Source of the DNA: Mycobacterium sp. Aquia_216
Lineage (GTDB): Bacteria > Actinomycetota > Actinomycetes > Mycobacteriales > Mycobacteriaceae
Reading direction: 5' to 3'
NCBI RefSeq assembly: GCF_026723865.1
Contig: NZ_CP113529.1
Coordinates: 1 to 64,000, forward strand
Length of the DNA stretch: 64,000 nucleotides
Positions 56,471-64,000 of the stretch are shown here, in pieces. The notes under the pieces were generated by a model. That model did no database searches. It was not told the DNA's origin and saw only the letters and a program-made list of their open reading frames with translations. Numbering within the stretch: the stretch's first letter is position 1; each line of letters opens with the position of its first letter. A program made the translations under genes and the position numbers.

Positions 56471-56890
56471 TCACCCGCACCGGGTGTAGAGAGCGCCCAC
56501 AGTGTGGCCCAGATGGCGGGCCGGCCCGCTCGTCTTTGCGGTGATGACATCACCTCCCTTCCCTTGTCTCTGCCGCCAGGCTTTTGTCAGCGTGGTGGCG
56601 GCGCCCGGAGGGCCGCGTTGCACAGCATCAACCCGATACACCGGTCCCCTCCACGGGTACGCCGCTACCCACCAAGGCCGACCGGCACACCGGGGCCCCC
56701 TGAGGGCGCACCCGATCGCTGGTGGTGCCGGCGGCAGAGGGCGGAGGTTGCACGCCGCTGCGCACAGGATGGCGTCGACCTCGGCGATCAGCGCGGCTAC
56801 CGACGGGTCGTCAACGATCAGCGGCACAGCGGCCTGCTCGGCTGGCGCCTCGATGATTTCGCACGGTAGCGTCGGCGTGCACTGCGACAT
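56471..56890 (-). CDS. Hypothetical protein downstream of Hsp20 (139 residues)
   Basis: Begins MSQCTPTLPCEIIEAPAEQA, has a helical acidic part VAALIAEVDAILCAAACNL with several cysteines, a Pro-rich linker and a basic C-terminal half. Codon use in the first half is typical; the second half is less so, and an alternative frame with a good ribosome-binding site starts inside it (56550). It begins 36 bases after the Hsp20 stop on the same strand. Function unknown; the C-terminal half may be unreal. Confidence 0.45.
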   Translation of the reverse strand: MSQCTPTLPCEIIEAPAEQAAVPLIVDDPSVAALIAEVDAILCAAACNLRPLPPAPPAIGCALRGPRCAGRPWWVAAYPWRGPVYRVDAVQRGPPGAATTLTKAWRQRQGKGGDVITAKTSGPARHLGHTVGALYTRCG

Positions 56891-56926
56891 CACTGACCCA
56901 CTTTCTGTCAGCATGTGACCGGCCAC

Positions 56927-57346
56927 TCAGGCGCTAAGAGCCTGCTGCCTGTTGTCCCGGGCGACAACGATTTTGCGGGGCTTGGCCTTCTCGGCCACCG
57001 GAATACGCAACCGCAACACGCCAGCATCATAAGAGGCCTCAATGCGGTTGGTGTCGAGATTGTCGCCGAGCACCAACTGCCGGGAAAACACCCCTCGTGG
57101 CCGTTCGGTGGCCAACATCTCGTGGCTCGAATCCACATCCGGCCGTTCGGCACGCACGGTCACCACATTGCGCTCGATGTCGAGATCCAACGAATCCTGC
57201 TTGATGCCCGGCAAATCGAACTCCACGACGAACTGCTCGCCCTCACGCCAGGCATCCATCGGCATCACCGCCGGACGCGCCGCAGTACCCAATACCCGCT
57301 GAGTGAAGCGATCGAGATCGCGGAACGGATCGCTACGCACCAACAT
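56927..57346 (-). CDS. Hsp20/alpha-crystallin small heat-shock protein
   Basis: 139 residues from the ATG at 57346 behind [28 protein letters not shown] is the usual N-terminus of the 18-kDa antigen-like group. The alpha-crystallin domain runs from [20 protein letters not shown] to [19 protein letters not shown], with the [15 protein letters not shown]-x-L signature. It is a holdase that keeps unfolded proteins soluble. The gene is divergent from a MerR/HspR-like gene, so heat or unfolded-protein induction through that regulator is likely. Confidence 0.95.
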   Translation of the reverse strand: MLVRSDPFRDLDRFTQRVLGTAARPAVMPMDAWREGEQFVVEFDLPGIKQDSLDLDIERNVVTVRAERPDVDSSHEMLATERPRGVFSRQLVLGDNLDTNRIEASYDAGVLRLRIPVAEKAKPRKIVVARDNRQQALSA

Positions 57347-57394
57347 GGTCGCCACCTCCAACACTCCAATCACTCGTTCTGTAACCAGTAAATC

Positions 57395-57410
57395 TGTGCC
57401 AGATGGCACA
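57395..57410. promoter_or_regulatory. Palindrome in the hsp20/merR divergent promoter
   Basis: TGTGCCAGATGGCACA has perfect 7-bp arms around GA. It lies 49 bases before the hsp20 start, next to an AT-rich stretch (TTTTTATATAAC) that probably holds the promoter. A further palindrome CAAAATTTTG is at 57456-57465. No full HAIR consensus is seen. Confidence 0.55.
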
Positions 57411-57491
57411 CTTTTTATATAACTCAGATACACTCTCCTCGCAAGAGCCGACAAGCAAAATTTTGTCCACCACTGACGAAGCGAACCGCAC

Positions 57492-57791
57492 ATGGCGATG
57501 ACCGGCCGCAACACCGGGGATAGACCAACACCCGACCACGCGATCTACACGATTTCCGTCGCCGCCGAACTGTGCGGAGCGGCCATCCAATCGATCCGAC
57601 TATGGGAACGACGCGGACTGCTCACCCCGGCACGCACCACCGGCGGAACACGGCGCTACAGCACCAACGACCTGACCCGCATCACCCGCATCACCGCCCT
57701 GGCCGCCGCTGGTGTCAACATCGCCGGCATCACCCGCATCCTCGACCTCGAAGACCACAACACCGCCCTGCAACGCCAGCTCCACCCATGA
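57492..57791 (+). CDS. MerR/HspR-like transcriptional regulator
   Basis: A 99-residue MerR-type protein. [20 protein letters not shown] is the winged helix, [19 protein letters not shown] the wing, followed by [20 protein letters not shown] and a short dimer helix. There is no long ligand domain, as in HspR. It is divergent from hsp20 over a 145-base region. Likely a repressor of hsp20 and itself. The 160 bases after it hold no clear gene. Confidence 0.9.
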   Translation: MAMTGRNTGDRPTPDHAIYTISVAAELCGAAIQSIRLWERRGLLTPARTTGGTRRYSTNDLTRITRITALAAAGVNIAGITRILDLEDHNTALQRQLHP

Positions 57792-57951
57792 CCAGCCCGC
57801 CCCGCGTATTGTCCAGCACGAACACTGTTTTCAGGCCATTCGACGCAACCGTCGAACGTCGTCGACGCAGCCCGCACGATCGGCGTCCTACGCGACCGAT
57901 AATCCTGGATTCAACATCAAGTCGATTGCGGTCTTGCCTGGAGCCTGACCT

Positions 57952-58605
57952 TCACGTTTGGATAGCCACCAACGACTTGACCAATCCGGCGAACCGCTCG
58001 TACCAGATAACCGAGGACGGGAAGTAAGTACGCATCTGGGAGATGCCAATCAAGTCGATCTCGTCGACCTGCTCCTGCGCCGCCGCGCGGGTGTGCGTTC
58101 GAATGTGACCGCGGTTCCAATGCATCGACACCTGGATGCGCGCTTCGTACGGCAGCCATTGCATGCCGGGAAAGAGCCAGTGCGGTTCGATCGGGAAGTA
58201 GCGATACGGGGTCTGCACCCAATGGCGGTCGGCCAGCGTGTGCACGTTGTCCGCCAGCCGTTGTCGTCCCACGTGACCGCCGACATGTTCGAGCAGCGAA
58301 TTGGAAAACACCAAGTCGAAACGATCATTCGTCACCGAACTCGGCAGATCGCACGCGTCGGCTTGGATCGCGGTCACTCCCGGGGTCTCGGATTGCGCGG
58401 GCATCAGGTTCACCGTAGTCACGGCCCGGGGCGACACCGGCGCCAGCTGCCACGACTCTGGCGTTCCGCCCAGATCCAACACTCTCATTTCCGACAACGA
58501 CGGGAAGCATGTGATCAGGTGCTGCCAGCGTCGGGCGCGAGCCCGTCCGGACAGCGACCGTGCCGAATCGACATCTGTCGCGAAGTCTCGCAGCCAGTTT
58601 GACAT
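57952..58605 (-). CDS. Class I SAM-dependent methyltransferase
   Basis: 217 residues. The SAM motif is MRVLDLGGTPESWQL, the acidic strand VNLMPAQSE, then AIQADACDLPS and FDLVFSNSLLEHVGG. The C-terminal part is rich in Trp and Tyr (YRYFPIEPHWLFPGMQWLPYE), resembling methyltransferases acting on glycolipids or sugars. Target unknown. No co-directional partner is close. Confidence 0.85.
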   Translation of the reverse strand: MSNWLRDFATDVDSARSLSGRARARRWQHLITCFPSLSEMRVLDLGGTPESWQLAPVSPRAVTTVNLMPAQSETPGVTAIQADACDLPSSVTNDRFDLVFSNSLLEHVGGHVGRQRLADNVHTLADRHWVQTPYRYFPIEPHWLFPGMQWLPYEARIQVSMHWNRGHIRTHTRAAAQEQVDEIDLIGISQMRTYFPSSVIWYERFAGLVKSLVAIQT

Positions 58606-58804
58606 CGGCCCTCATTCCTCAACCCAGCCCGGATGCTGACCTGCCGTCTGACATCTCGCCTGCAGTTCGCGCCGAGGGAAAATGTACTGTATCCGCAGCG
58701 CCGCGGTCGGCGGTCCGCTACGGCCGCCGCTTCCGCGGTCCAGCTGCTCGGCGGTCGGCGGTCGGCGGGATCTTGCCGGATTGTGAATTCGCTTGGCGCC
58801 GCGT

Positions 58805-59497
58805 CTAACGAAGCACTTCGAGTACCTTCTCGGCGAGGGGCCCGGCCGACGCGGGGTTCTGCCCGGTCAAGAGATTGCGGTCCGTCACCGTGAACGGCTT
58901 CCACATCTCGCCGCGAACGAAGTCGACGCCCAATTTGACCAGTTCGTCCTCGGCCGTCCAAGGCGCCTTCGCACGGAGACCGACCCCGTCCTCTTCGTCG
59001 TTGGTGAAGGCGGTGACCCGATAGCCCGCGAAGGGCGAGGTCCCGTCGCGGCGGGTGGCCAGGATCGCAGCTGGTGCGTGGCAGACGATGGCCAGCGGCT
59101 TGCCCGACGCGAGGGCGGCGATCAGCAGCCGTCCCGAATCGGCATCCCGCCACAGGTCTTCCATCGGGCCGTGGCCGCCGGGGTAATACACGGCGTCGTA
59201 ATCGTCCAGCCGAGCGTTGGCGAGTTGGATCGGGCGGCGCAGCTCTTCGGCCGAGCGCAGGATTCCTTCGAGTTTCTCGGCGATCTCGAGGCTGCCGGCC
59301 ATCGACGGACGCAGGCTCATCACGTCGACGTACGGCACGGTGCCGCCGGGCGTGGCGACCACGATTTGATGGCCGGCCCGGCTAAGTGCGTCGTAGGGGG
59401 CCGCGAATTCTTCGGCCCAATAGCCGGTCGGGTGCCGCGTGCCATCGTTGAGCGTCCAGTAACTGGCTGCAGTAACGACGAACAGGATCCTGGCCAT
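58805..59497 (-). CDS. DJ-1/PfpI (Hsp31-like) type 1 glutamine-amidotransferase-fold protein
   Basis: 230 residues. YYPGGHGPMEDL carries the acidic/backbone site and LAIVCHAPAAIL the nucleophilic cysteine with histidine next to it, as in Hsp31/GATase1-like chaperones and glyoxalase III enzymes. RHPTGYWAEEFAAPYDAL is the Hsp31-type N-terminus with the conserved Glu. Probably detoxifies methylglyoxal or protects glycated proteins. Close to the Hsp20 locus. Confidence 0.92.
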   Translation of the reverse strand: MARILFVVTAASYWTLNDGTRHPTGYWAEEFAAPYDALSRAGHQIVVATPGGTVPYVDVMSLRPSMAGSLEIAEKLEGILRSAEELRRPIQLANARLDDYDAVYYPGGHGPMEDLWRDADSGRLLIAALASGKPLAIVCHAPAAILATRRDGTSPFAGYRVTAFTNDEEDGVGLRAKAPWTAEDELVKLGVDFVRGEMWKPFTVTDRNLLTGQNPASAGPLAEKVLEVLR

Positions 59498-59618
59498 GAA
59501 ATGAACCTACGTCGACAGCGAACCGTCGGCAACGCGTCGAAATAGCTTGTGCGCCTTGATGGCAATCGGTGCGCGTCTCACTCTGCGGGTAGGGCTAGCG
59601 GTCGCGTGCGCCCACGGC

Positions 59619-59676
59619 GCAGAGTGTGCATTCGGGGCAGGCTTAGTGCCGCCGGGCTCCTGAACACACACTCTGC
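59619..59676. repeat. Intergenic palindromic element (GAGTGTG family)
   Basis: GCAGAGTGTG (59619-59628) and CACACTCTGC (59667-59676) form perfect 10-bp arms around a GC-rich centre, closely like the element at 13304-13359. Confidence 0.6.
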
Positions 59677-59708
59677 ACCGTCAACGCACGCCGGAGGCGA
59701 TCAGACCG

Positions 59709-59864
59709 CTAAAACCACACCTTGCGGCCGGCCACCGGACGCCCGACCGCCCCGAGAATCCACAAGATCACACCGATAAGCACCAGGATGCCACCGAGCG
59801 TTTCCAGAATCGGGATAGCGGCGAAATAACCGACGACAACAAGAATGATGCCTAAGACGATCAC
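59709..59864 (-). CDS. DUF6131-like small membrane protein (51 residues)
   Basis: From GTG 59864 behind GAAAGGGG it reads MIVLGIILVVVGYFAAIPIL, then ETLGGILVLIGVILWILGAV and a conserved basic end GRPVAGRKVWF. Two membrane helices in a hairpin. The pattern fits the DUF6131 group of tiny actinobacterial membrane proteins, often stress-induced. Function unknown. Confidence 0.75.
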   Translation of the reverse strand: MIVLGIILVVVGYFAAIPILETLGGILVLIGVILWILGAVGRPVAGRKVWF

Positions 59865-59958
59865 GTTATGCCCCTTTCTATTGGGCGTCCGTAGAATTGA
59901 TCAATCACGGACTACCCCGGCAAGGACGACCTCAATCAGACAACCGTCGATTTCAGAC

Positions 59959-60870
59959 CTAGCCGCTGCCATTGATCAACGCGGCGCGGGCTAGCGTCTG
60001 CTCCGCCTGCTTCACGTGGGCGACGTCGACCAGCACCCCGTTGACTCCGACCGCGCCCCGCCCCTTGGCTTCGGCGTCCCGGTAGGCGGCGACATTGGCT
60101 TCGGCACGGGCGATCTCATCCGCGGTCGGCGCGTAAACGCCGTTGGCGACCGGCACCTGGTCGGGATGGATGGCCCACTTGCCGGTGTAGCCCAGCAACG
60201 ATGCGCGCCGGGCGTCGCGCTCATAGCCGGAAAGGTCTCGGTAGTCGGGATAGGGGGCGTCGATCGCGTCGATACCGGCGATGCGCGCCGCGACAATCAC
60301 CTTGTTCCGCGCGTAAGCCCAGAATTCGCCGGGGTATTCGCCGACCGGGACGAAGTTGGTGTCCACCCGCGCACCCTGCGACAGTGAGAAATCGCCAACC
60401 CCGAAGATCATCGCGTCCAGCCGCGGGCTGGCCACGGCGATCTGCTCCGCGTTGGCAAGGCCTTCCACCTCCTCGATGAGAACCTCGAGCCGAATCTTGT
60501 TGCTCAGACCAAGTTTCGATTCGAGCTGGGTCAGCAGCACGTCCACCCACCAGACATCACGCGCCTTGCGGGCCTTTGGGATGATGATCGTGTCCAGGTT
60601 CTCGCCGGCCTTGGTGACGACGTCGATGACGTCGTCGTGGCACCACTGAGTGTCCAGGCCATTGATCCGGATCGCCCGTGCCGTACGCCCCCAATCGATG
60701 TCGTTGAGCGCGGTAATCGCCTTGACGCGCGATTCCTCCTTGAATGCCGGCGGCACCGCGTCCTCGAGGTCGAGGAACACCAGGTCCGCGCCGCACCTGG
60801 CGCCCTTCTCGAACATGTTGTCGTTGCTCGCGGGCACCGCGAGTTCGGAACGACGGAGCAGATCAGTCAC
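59959..60870 (-). CDS. CitE-like CoA-ester lyase (HpcH/HpaI aldolase family)
   Basis: 303 residues from GTG 60870 (AAGGAAATTG upstream). RSELAVPASNDNMFEKGARC, then GADLVFLDLEDAVPP with the metal-type acidic pair; RLEVLIEEVEGLANAEQIAV and DAMIFGVGDFSLSQGAR follow. CitE-like enzymes cleave or form malyl-/citramalyl-CoA type thioesters. Here it is the last gene of a minus-strand operon with a CoA-transferase and a flavin monooxygenase, which suggests CoA-dependent breakdown of an organic acid. Confidence 0.88.
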   Translation of the reverse strand: MTDLLRRSELAVPASNDNMFEKGARCGADLVFLDLEDAVPPAFKEESRVKAITALNDIDWGRTARAIRINGLDTQWCHDDVIDVVTKAGENLDTIIIPKARKARDVWWVDVLLTQLESKLGLSNKIRLEVLIEEVEGLANAEQIAVASPRLDAMIFGVGDFSLSQGARVDTNFVPVGEYPGEFWAYARNKVIVAARIAGIDAIDAPYPDYRDLSGYERDARRASLLGYTGKWAIHPDQVPVANGVYAPTADEIARAEANVAAYRDAEAKGRGAVGVNGVLVDVAHVKQAEQTLARAALINGSG

Positions 60871-60883
60871 CAATTTCCTTCTG

Positions 60884-62068
60884 TCACAACACGCCACGGG
60901 CGCGTAGATCGTCAATATCGTTGGGAGTCAAGCCAAGTAGCTCGCCGTAGACTTCGGTGTTGTGCTCACCGATGCGGGGTCCGAGGTGGCCGACCGTTCC
61001 GGACGCCGACGAGAAGCGGGGAACCGGGGCCTGCACCGTCATCGACCCGAGCTGTTCGTCCTCGACCGAGATGAACACCTCGCGATGCGCCAGCTGCTCG
61101 TCGGCGACCAGATCGCGGATGTCATAGACGGGGGCCGCGGCTACCTCGTGGGCTTCGAATGTCTCCATTGCCTCCGAAAGGCTTTTGGTGGCAACCCAAT
61201 CCGCGACGACGGTGTCGACCTCACGGGCCCGGGCCAGCCGCCGCTGCGGATCGGAGAAGTCGGGATCGGACAGTAGGTCGTCTCGGCCGATTGCGCGAAA
61301 CACGCGCAACGCCAAGGCGGGTGAGCTGCCGGACATGGCCAGCCATCGCCCGTCCGCAGTGCGGTAGGTGTTGCGCGGGGCCGAGATGTCCCAACGATTG
61401 CCGGCACGCTCGGGCACCACGCCCAGTTGGTCGTAACCCAACAGTGTCTGTTCCAGCAATCGCGCCAGCGGATCGATGAGGTTGACATCGATCAGCTGCC
61501 CCGGTGCACCGTGCACGTCGCGGTGGTACAGCGCCATCATGACCGCGTAGGCGGCATTCAACGAGGCCACGCCGTCGGCCAGCATGAACGGCGGCAGCGT
61601 GGGCGGGCCGCCGGCCGGGCCGGTGATGTGCGCGAAGCCGCTCATCGCCTCACCGAGCGTGCCGAAGCCGGGGCGTTCGCTCTTCGGCCCGGTCAACCCG
61701 TACCCCGTGATGTGCAGCATCACGATCCGGTCGTTGACGGCGCGCAGGTTCTCGTAGTCCAGGCCCCATTTACGCAACGTCTGCGGCCGGGTGTTGAAGA
61801 TGACGACGTCGGCTTGTTCGACCAGACGACGCACCATCGCCTGGCCTTCAGCACAGCGTAGATCCAGCGTGATGGCCCGCTTGTTGCGCGACAAGGACTT
61901 CCACATCAGCCCGACGTCCTCGCGCTGATTACCCCAACCTCGGATCGGATCGCCGCGTCGCGGGTCTTCGACCTTGATCACGTCGGCACCGAACTCACCC
62001 AGGTAGGTCGCGACCAGTGGGGCGGCGGCCAAAGTGGCGAGGTCGAGCACTCGCACGCCGTCAAGCAT
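60884..62068 (-). CDS. CaiB/BaiF family (class III) CoA-transferase
   Basis: 394 residues from ATG 62068. MLDGVRVLDLATLAAAPLVA is the family start, YLGEFGADVIKVEDPRRGDP carries the catalytic aspartate region, and RNKRAITLDLRCAEG and GPAGGPPTLPPFMLADG follow. Such enzymes move CoA between carboxylic acids. It overlaps the monooxygenase gene by eight bases and lies 13 bases before the lyase start, forming one operon. Confidence 0.92.
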   Translation of the reverse strand: MLDGVRVLDLATLAAAPLVATYLGEFGADVIKVEDPRRGDPIRGWGNQREDVGLMWKSLSRNKRAITLDLRCAEGQAMVRRLVEQADVVIFNTRPQTLRKWGLDYENLRAVNDRIVMLHITGYGLTGPKSERPGFGTLGEAMSGFAHITGPAGGPPTLPPFMLADGVASLNAAYAVMMALYHRDVHGAPGQLIDVNLIDPLARLLEQTLLGYDQLGVVPERAGNRWDISAPRNTYRTADGRWLAMSGSSPALALRVFRAIGRDDLLSDPDFSDPQRRLARAREVDTVVADWVATKSLSEAMETFEAHEVAAAPVYDIRDLVADEQLAHREVFISVEDEQLGSMTVQAPVPRFSSASGTVGHLGPRIGEHNTEVYGELLGLTPNDIDDLRARGVL

Positions 62069-63434
62069 TCGCACCGGCGCCCACCCGGGTGTTCGAGGGC
62101 CGTTGCAGCCCAAGGTGTCCCCGAAGTGTCGAGGACTCGTACTTGGTGCGGAACAAGCCGCGTCGTTGCAGCTCCGGAACCACCATCCGCACAACGTCTT
62201 CGAATGCACCGGGCAGATGCGTTGCCGCCAGGACGAAGCCGTCGCAGGCTCCGCTTTCGAACCAGTCCGCCATCTGGTCGGCAACCTGCTCGCCGGTGCC
62301 GACGAAGCGGGGGCCCTGCAGCAGCGTCGCGCGATGGCCGGCCAGATCACGGACGGTCACGGTGTCGCCGCCGATATGGGTGCGCAGGTTCTGAACCAGC
62401 CCACGAATTCCGGAGGCCGACGCGATCAGCTCGTCGGTGACCGGGTCGTCCAGATCGTGTTGCGCGAAGTCGTAATTCATCAACTCCGACAACAACGTCA
62501 GTGATGCCATGGGGTGAACCAGTTCGTTGAGGAACAAAGCTTCGCGTTCCTTGGCGTGGGCCTCGGATTCGCCCACCACAGGGTAGGCCATCGGGCAGAT
62601 CCGTACCGAGGCAGGATCGCGCCCGGCATCGGCGATGCGTTCTTTCTGGTCGGCGTAGTGACTGCGGGCGACATCGAGGCCCGGATCGCCGGTGAAGATC
62701 AATTCAGCCCAGCGCGAAGCGAATTCGCGGCCGCGTCCCGACGATCCGGCCTGGATGATGACCGGCCTGCCCTGTGGGGTGCGGGGCACGGTCAGCGGCC
62801 CGCGCGCGGAGAAGTACTGCCCGACGTGTCCCAACTCGTGCACCTTGTCCGGGTCCGCGTAGCGCCCGGCTGCCCGGTCATGCAGGATCGCGCCGTCCTC
62901 CCAGGTGTCCCAGAGCCCGGCGACCACGTCCATGAACTCGTCGGCGCGGTCATAGCGCTCGTCGTGGCCCAGGTGCGCGTCGACGCCGAAGTTCTGCGCC
63001 TCGCTGTCGTTGACCGAGGTGACCACGTTCCAGGCGGCTCGCCCACCGGAGAGGTGGTCCAGCGTGGCGAAGGTTCGGGCCACGTGGAACGGCTGGTGAT
63101 AGGTGGTCGAGTAGGTCGCGCCCAGGCCGATCCGCGACGTGGCCTGAGCCAGCGCCCCGAGCACGACGCTGAGGTCCAGCTTGACCGGGCGGGCCCCGTA
63201 GGAGACCGCGTCATTCACCGATCCGCCGTACACCCCCGGCATCGCCAGGCGATCGTCGAAGAACATCAGGTCGAAGCAGCCTTCTTCGAGCTGACGACCG
63301 ATCTTCGCGTAGTAGGACGCGTCGAGGTACCCGTGTTCGGTCGCGGGGTGTCGCCACGAGCCCGCGTACACCGAGGTATTGCCCGCCTGCATGAAAGCAA
63401 CGAGGGCCATCTTGTCTTGTCGTCGACCAGGCAT
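62061..63434 (-). CDS. Flavin-dependent (LLM/NtaA-SnaA-DszA type) monooxygenase
   Basis: 457 residues. LVAFMQAGNTSVYAGSWRHP is the NtaA/DszA opening, LEEGCFDLMFFDDRLAMP, TSRIGLGATYSTTYHQPFHVAR, GRAAWNVVTSVNDSEAQNFG and GRPVIIQAGSSGRGREFASR are the flavin-binding segments. Two-component monooxygenases of this family need a flavin reductase, not seen here, and oxidise C-N or C-S bonds in compounds such as EDTA/NTA or dibenzothiophene sulfone. First gene of the operon, divergent from the GntR regulator. Confidence 0.93.
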   Translation of the reverse strand: MPGRRQDKMALVAFMQAGNTSVYAGSWRHPATEHGYLDASYYAKIGRQLEEGCFDLMFFDDRLAMPGVYGGSVNDAVSYGARPVKLDLSVVLGALAQATSRIGLGATYSTTYHQPFHVARTFATLDHLSGGRAAWNVVTSVNDSEAQNFGVDAHLGHDERYDRADEFMDVVAGLWDTWEDGAILHDRAAGRYADPDKVHELGHVGQYFSARGPLTVPRTPQGRPVIIQAGSSGRGREFASRWAELIFTGDPGLDVARSHYADQKERIADAGRDPASVRICPMAYPVVGESEAHAKEREALFLNELVHPMASLTLLSELMNYDFAQHDLDDPVTDELIASASGIRGLVQNLRTHIGGDTVTVRDLAGHRATLLQGPRFVGTGEQVADQMADWFESGACDGFVLAATHLPGAFEDVVRMVVPELQRRGLFRTKYESSTLRGHLGLQRPSNTRVGAGANA

Positions 63435-63448
63435 AATCGGAATCTAGC

Positions 63449-63464
63449 ATCTGATATTTCAGAT
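63449..63464. promoter_or_regulatory. Candidate GntR operator
   Basis: ATCTGATATTTCAGAT has perfect 6-bp arms around TATT. It lies in the 67-base gap between the monooxygenase and GntR starts, an AT-rich region unlike its surroundings. Confidence 0.6.
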
Positions 63465-63501
63465 TTCAAATGTTAGATGTGTTGTTTGATAGCATTCTCT
63501 G

Positions 63502-64000
63502 ATGGCTTCGATTTCGGGGATCGACATCGCCGGCACGGTGCGCGAACGCGCCGCCCGCGAACTCCGGGACCGCATCCTGACCGGCGCCCTGCCTGCCGGC
63601 GCACGGGTCGACCTGGACGCCATCACCGAGGAGTTCGCGACCAGTCGGACCCCGGTCCGCGAGGCGCTGCTGGAGCTCTCCTTCGAGGGATTAGTCCAGG
63701 TCGCGCCGCGTAGCGGCGTCACCGTGATCGGGATCAGCCCCACCGATGTCATGGACAGCTTCACCATCCTCGGTGTCCTCACCGGCCAGGCCGCCGCCTG
63801 GGCGGCCCAACGCCTCGAGCCCGGAGAGCTCGACATGTTGCGCGAGCTCGCGGCGGATGTGGTGGCGCGTTCCGGTGACGACGGTATCGGCGAGGCCAAC
63901 TGGCATTTTCACCAGAAGATCCACCGCGCCGCGCACTCCCCGCGGCTGTTGACGCAGATCAAGCAGGCCGCGCGAGTGGTGCCGAGCAACTTCCTCACCT
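63502..64000 (+). CDS. GntR/FadR-family transcriptional regulator (3' end outside window)
   Basis: At least 166 residues, cut by the right edge. RERAARELRDRILTGALPAG, then ITEEFATSRTPVREALLELSFEGL is the GntR winged helix; VDMHF-like helices of an FCD domain follow (EANWHFHQKIHRAAHSPRLL with the Asp/His metal-type site). FCD regulators sense organic acids. Divergent from the monooxygenase/CoA-transferase/lyase operon, with a palindrome between, so it is the likely repressor. Confidence 0.9.
   Translation, partial: MASISGIDIAGTVRERAARELRDRILTGALPAGARVDLDAITEEFATSRTPVREALLELSFEGLVQVAPRSGVTVIGISPTDVMDSFTILGVLTGQAAAWAAQRLEPGELDMLRELAADVVARSGDDGIGEANWHFHQKIHRAAHSPRLLTQIKQAARVVPSNFLT

Noticed and set aside
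56377..56550. 57-codon minus-strand frame with a good ribosome-binding site inside the hypothetical gene at 56471
   Set aside because: Third-position base use is mixed and the protein is low complexity; left as an alternative to the C-terminal half of that gene.

Overview
The window is a GC-rich chromosomal segment from a mycobacterium. Three things support this. The gene order follows, in blocks, the M. tuberculosis Rv3718c-Rv3734c neighbourhood as I remember it: SRPBCC protein, FAD oxidase, cyclopropane-synthase-like methyltransferase, dnaX, aspartate aminotransferase, 4.5S RNA, tRNA-Ser, LucA-type protein, cutinase, epimerase, LigD-type primase, ligC, Nudix, tgs2. Families typical of mycobacteria are present: LpqH-type lipoprotein, DUF732, deazaflavin-dependent nitroreductase, WS/DGAT, many TetR regulators, P450s. 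A canonical SigF-type promoter is also visible. I cannot name the species.

Layout. 1-8.1 kb: the 3' part of a non-ribosomal peptide synthetase (C-A-T-C-A(N-MT)-T-TE), cut by the left edge. 8.1-15.9 kb: conserved housekeeping and lipid genes, SRP RNA and tRNA-Ser(GGA). 16-17.8 kb: crotonase, a ParB-like small protein and an LpqH-family lipoprotein. 17.8-23.6 kb: a probable four-gene module with a TPR-like protein, a CHAT-domain (caspase-like) protease with a visible His/Cys pair, and two companion proteins I cannot assign. This is the best candidate for an undescribed system. 23.6-31 kb: oxidoreductase, beta-lactamase-like hydrolase, small stress and membrane proteins, cutinase, epimerase, DoxX.

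31-41 kb lies between the homologues of Rv3725 and Rv3730c and looks accessory. It holds an aldehyde dehydrogenase, two P450/TetR units, two SDR genes reduced to remnants behind near-identical GCGATCGC-centred palindromes, a thioesterase-NmrA-SDR run, and a decarboxylase paralogue next to a rhomboid-like protease. 40.8-47.3 kb returns to the conserved order (LigD-type primase/ligC, Nudix, tgs2) with two DUF732 proteins and a P450 inserted. 47.5-49.4 kb is a BacA/SbmA-type ABC transporter.

49.4-64 kb: a hydrolase/TetR divergon with paired 15-bp operators; a four-gene overlapping catabolic operon (51.9-54.9 kb); ArsR with CadI/ArsI; an Hsp20 gene with a divergent MerR/HspR-like regulator and two small downstream ORFs; a methyltransferase; a DJ-1-like protein; and a lyase/CoA-transferase/flavin monooxygenase operon divergent from a GntR regulator cut by the right edge. 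Starts were moved inward from the longest ORF where conserved sequence, ribosome-binding sites or ATGA overlaps favoured it. All functions are read from motifs and recalled family knowledge; no database search was possible.
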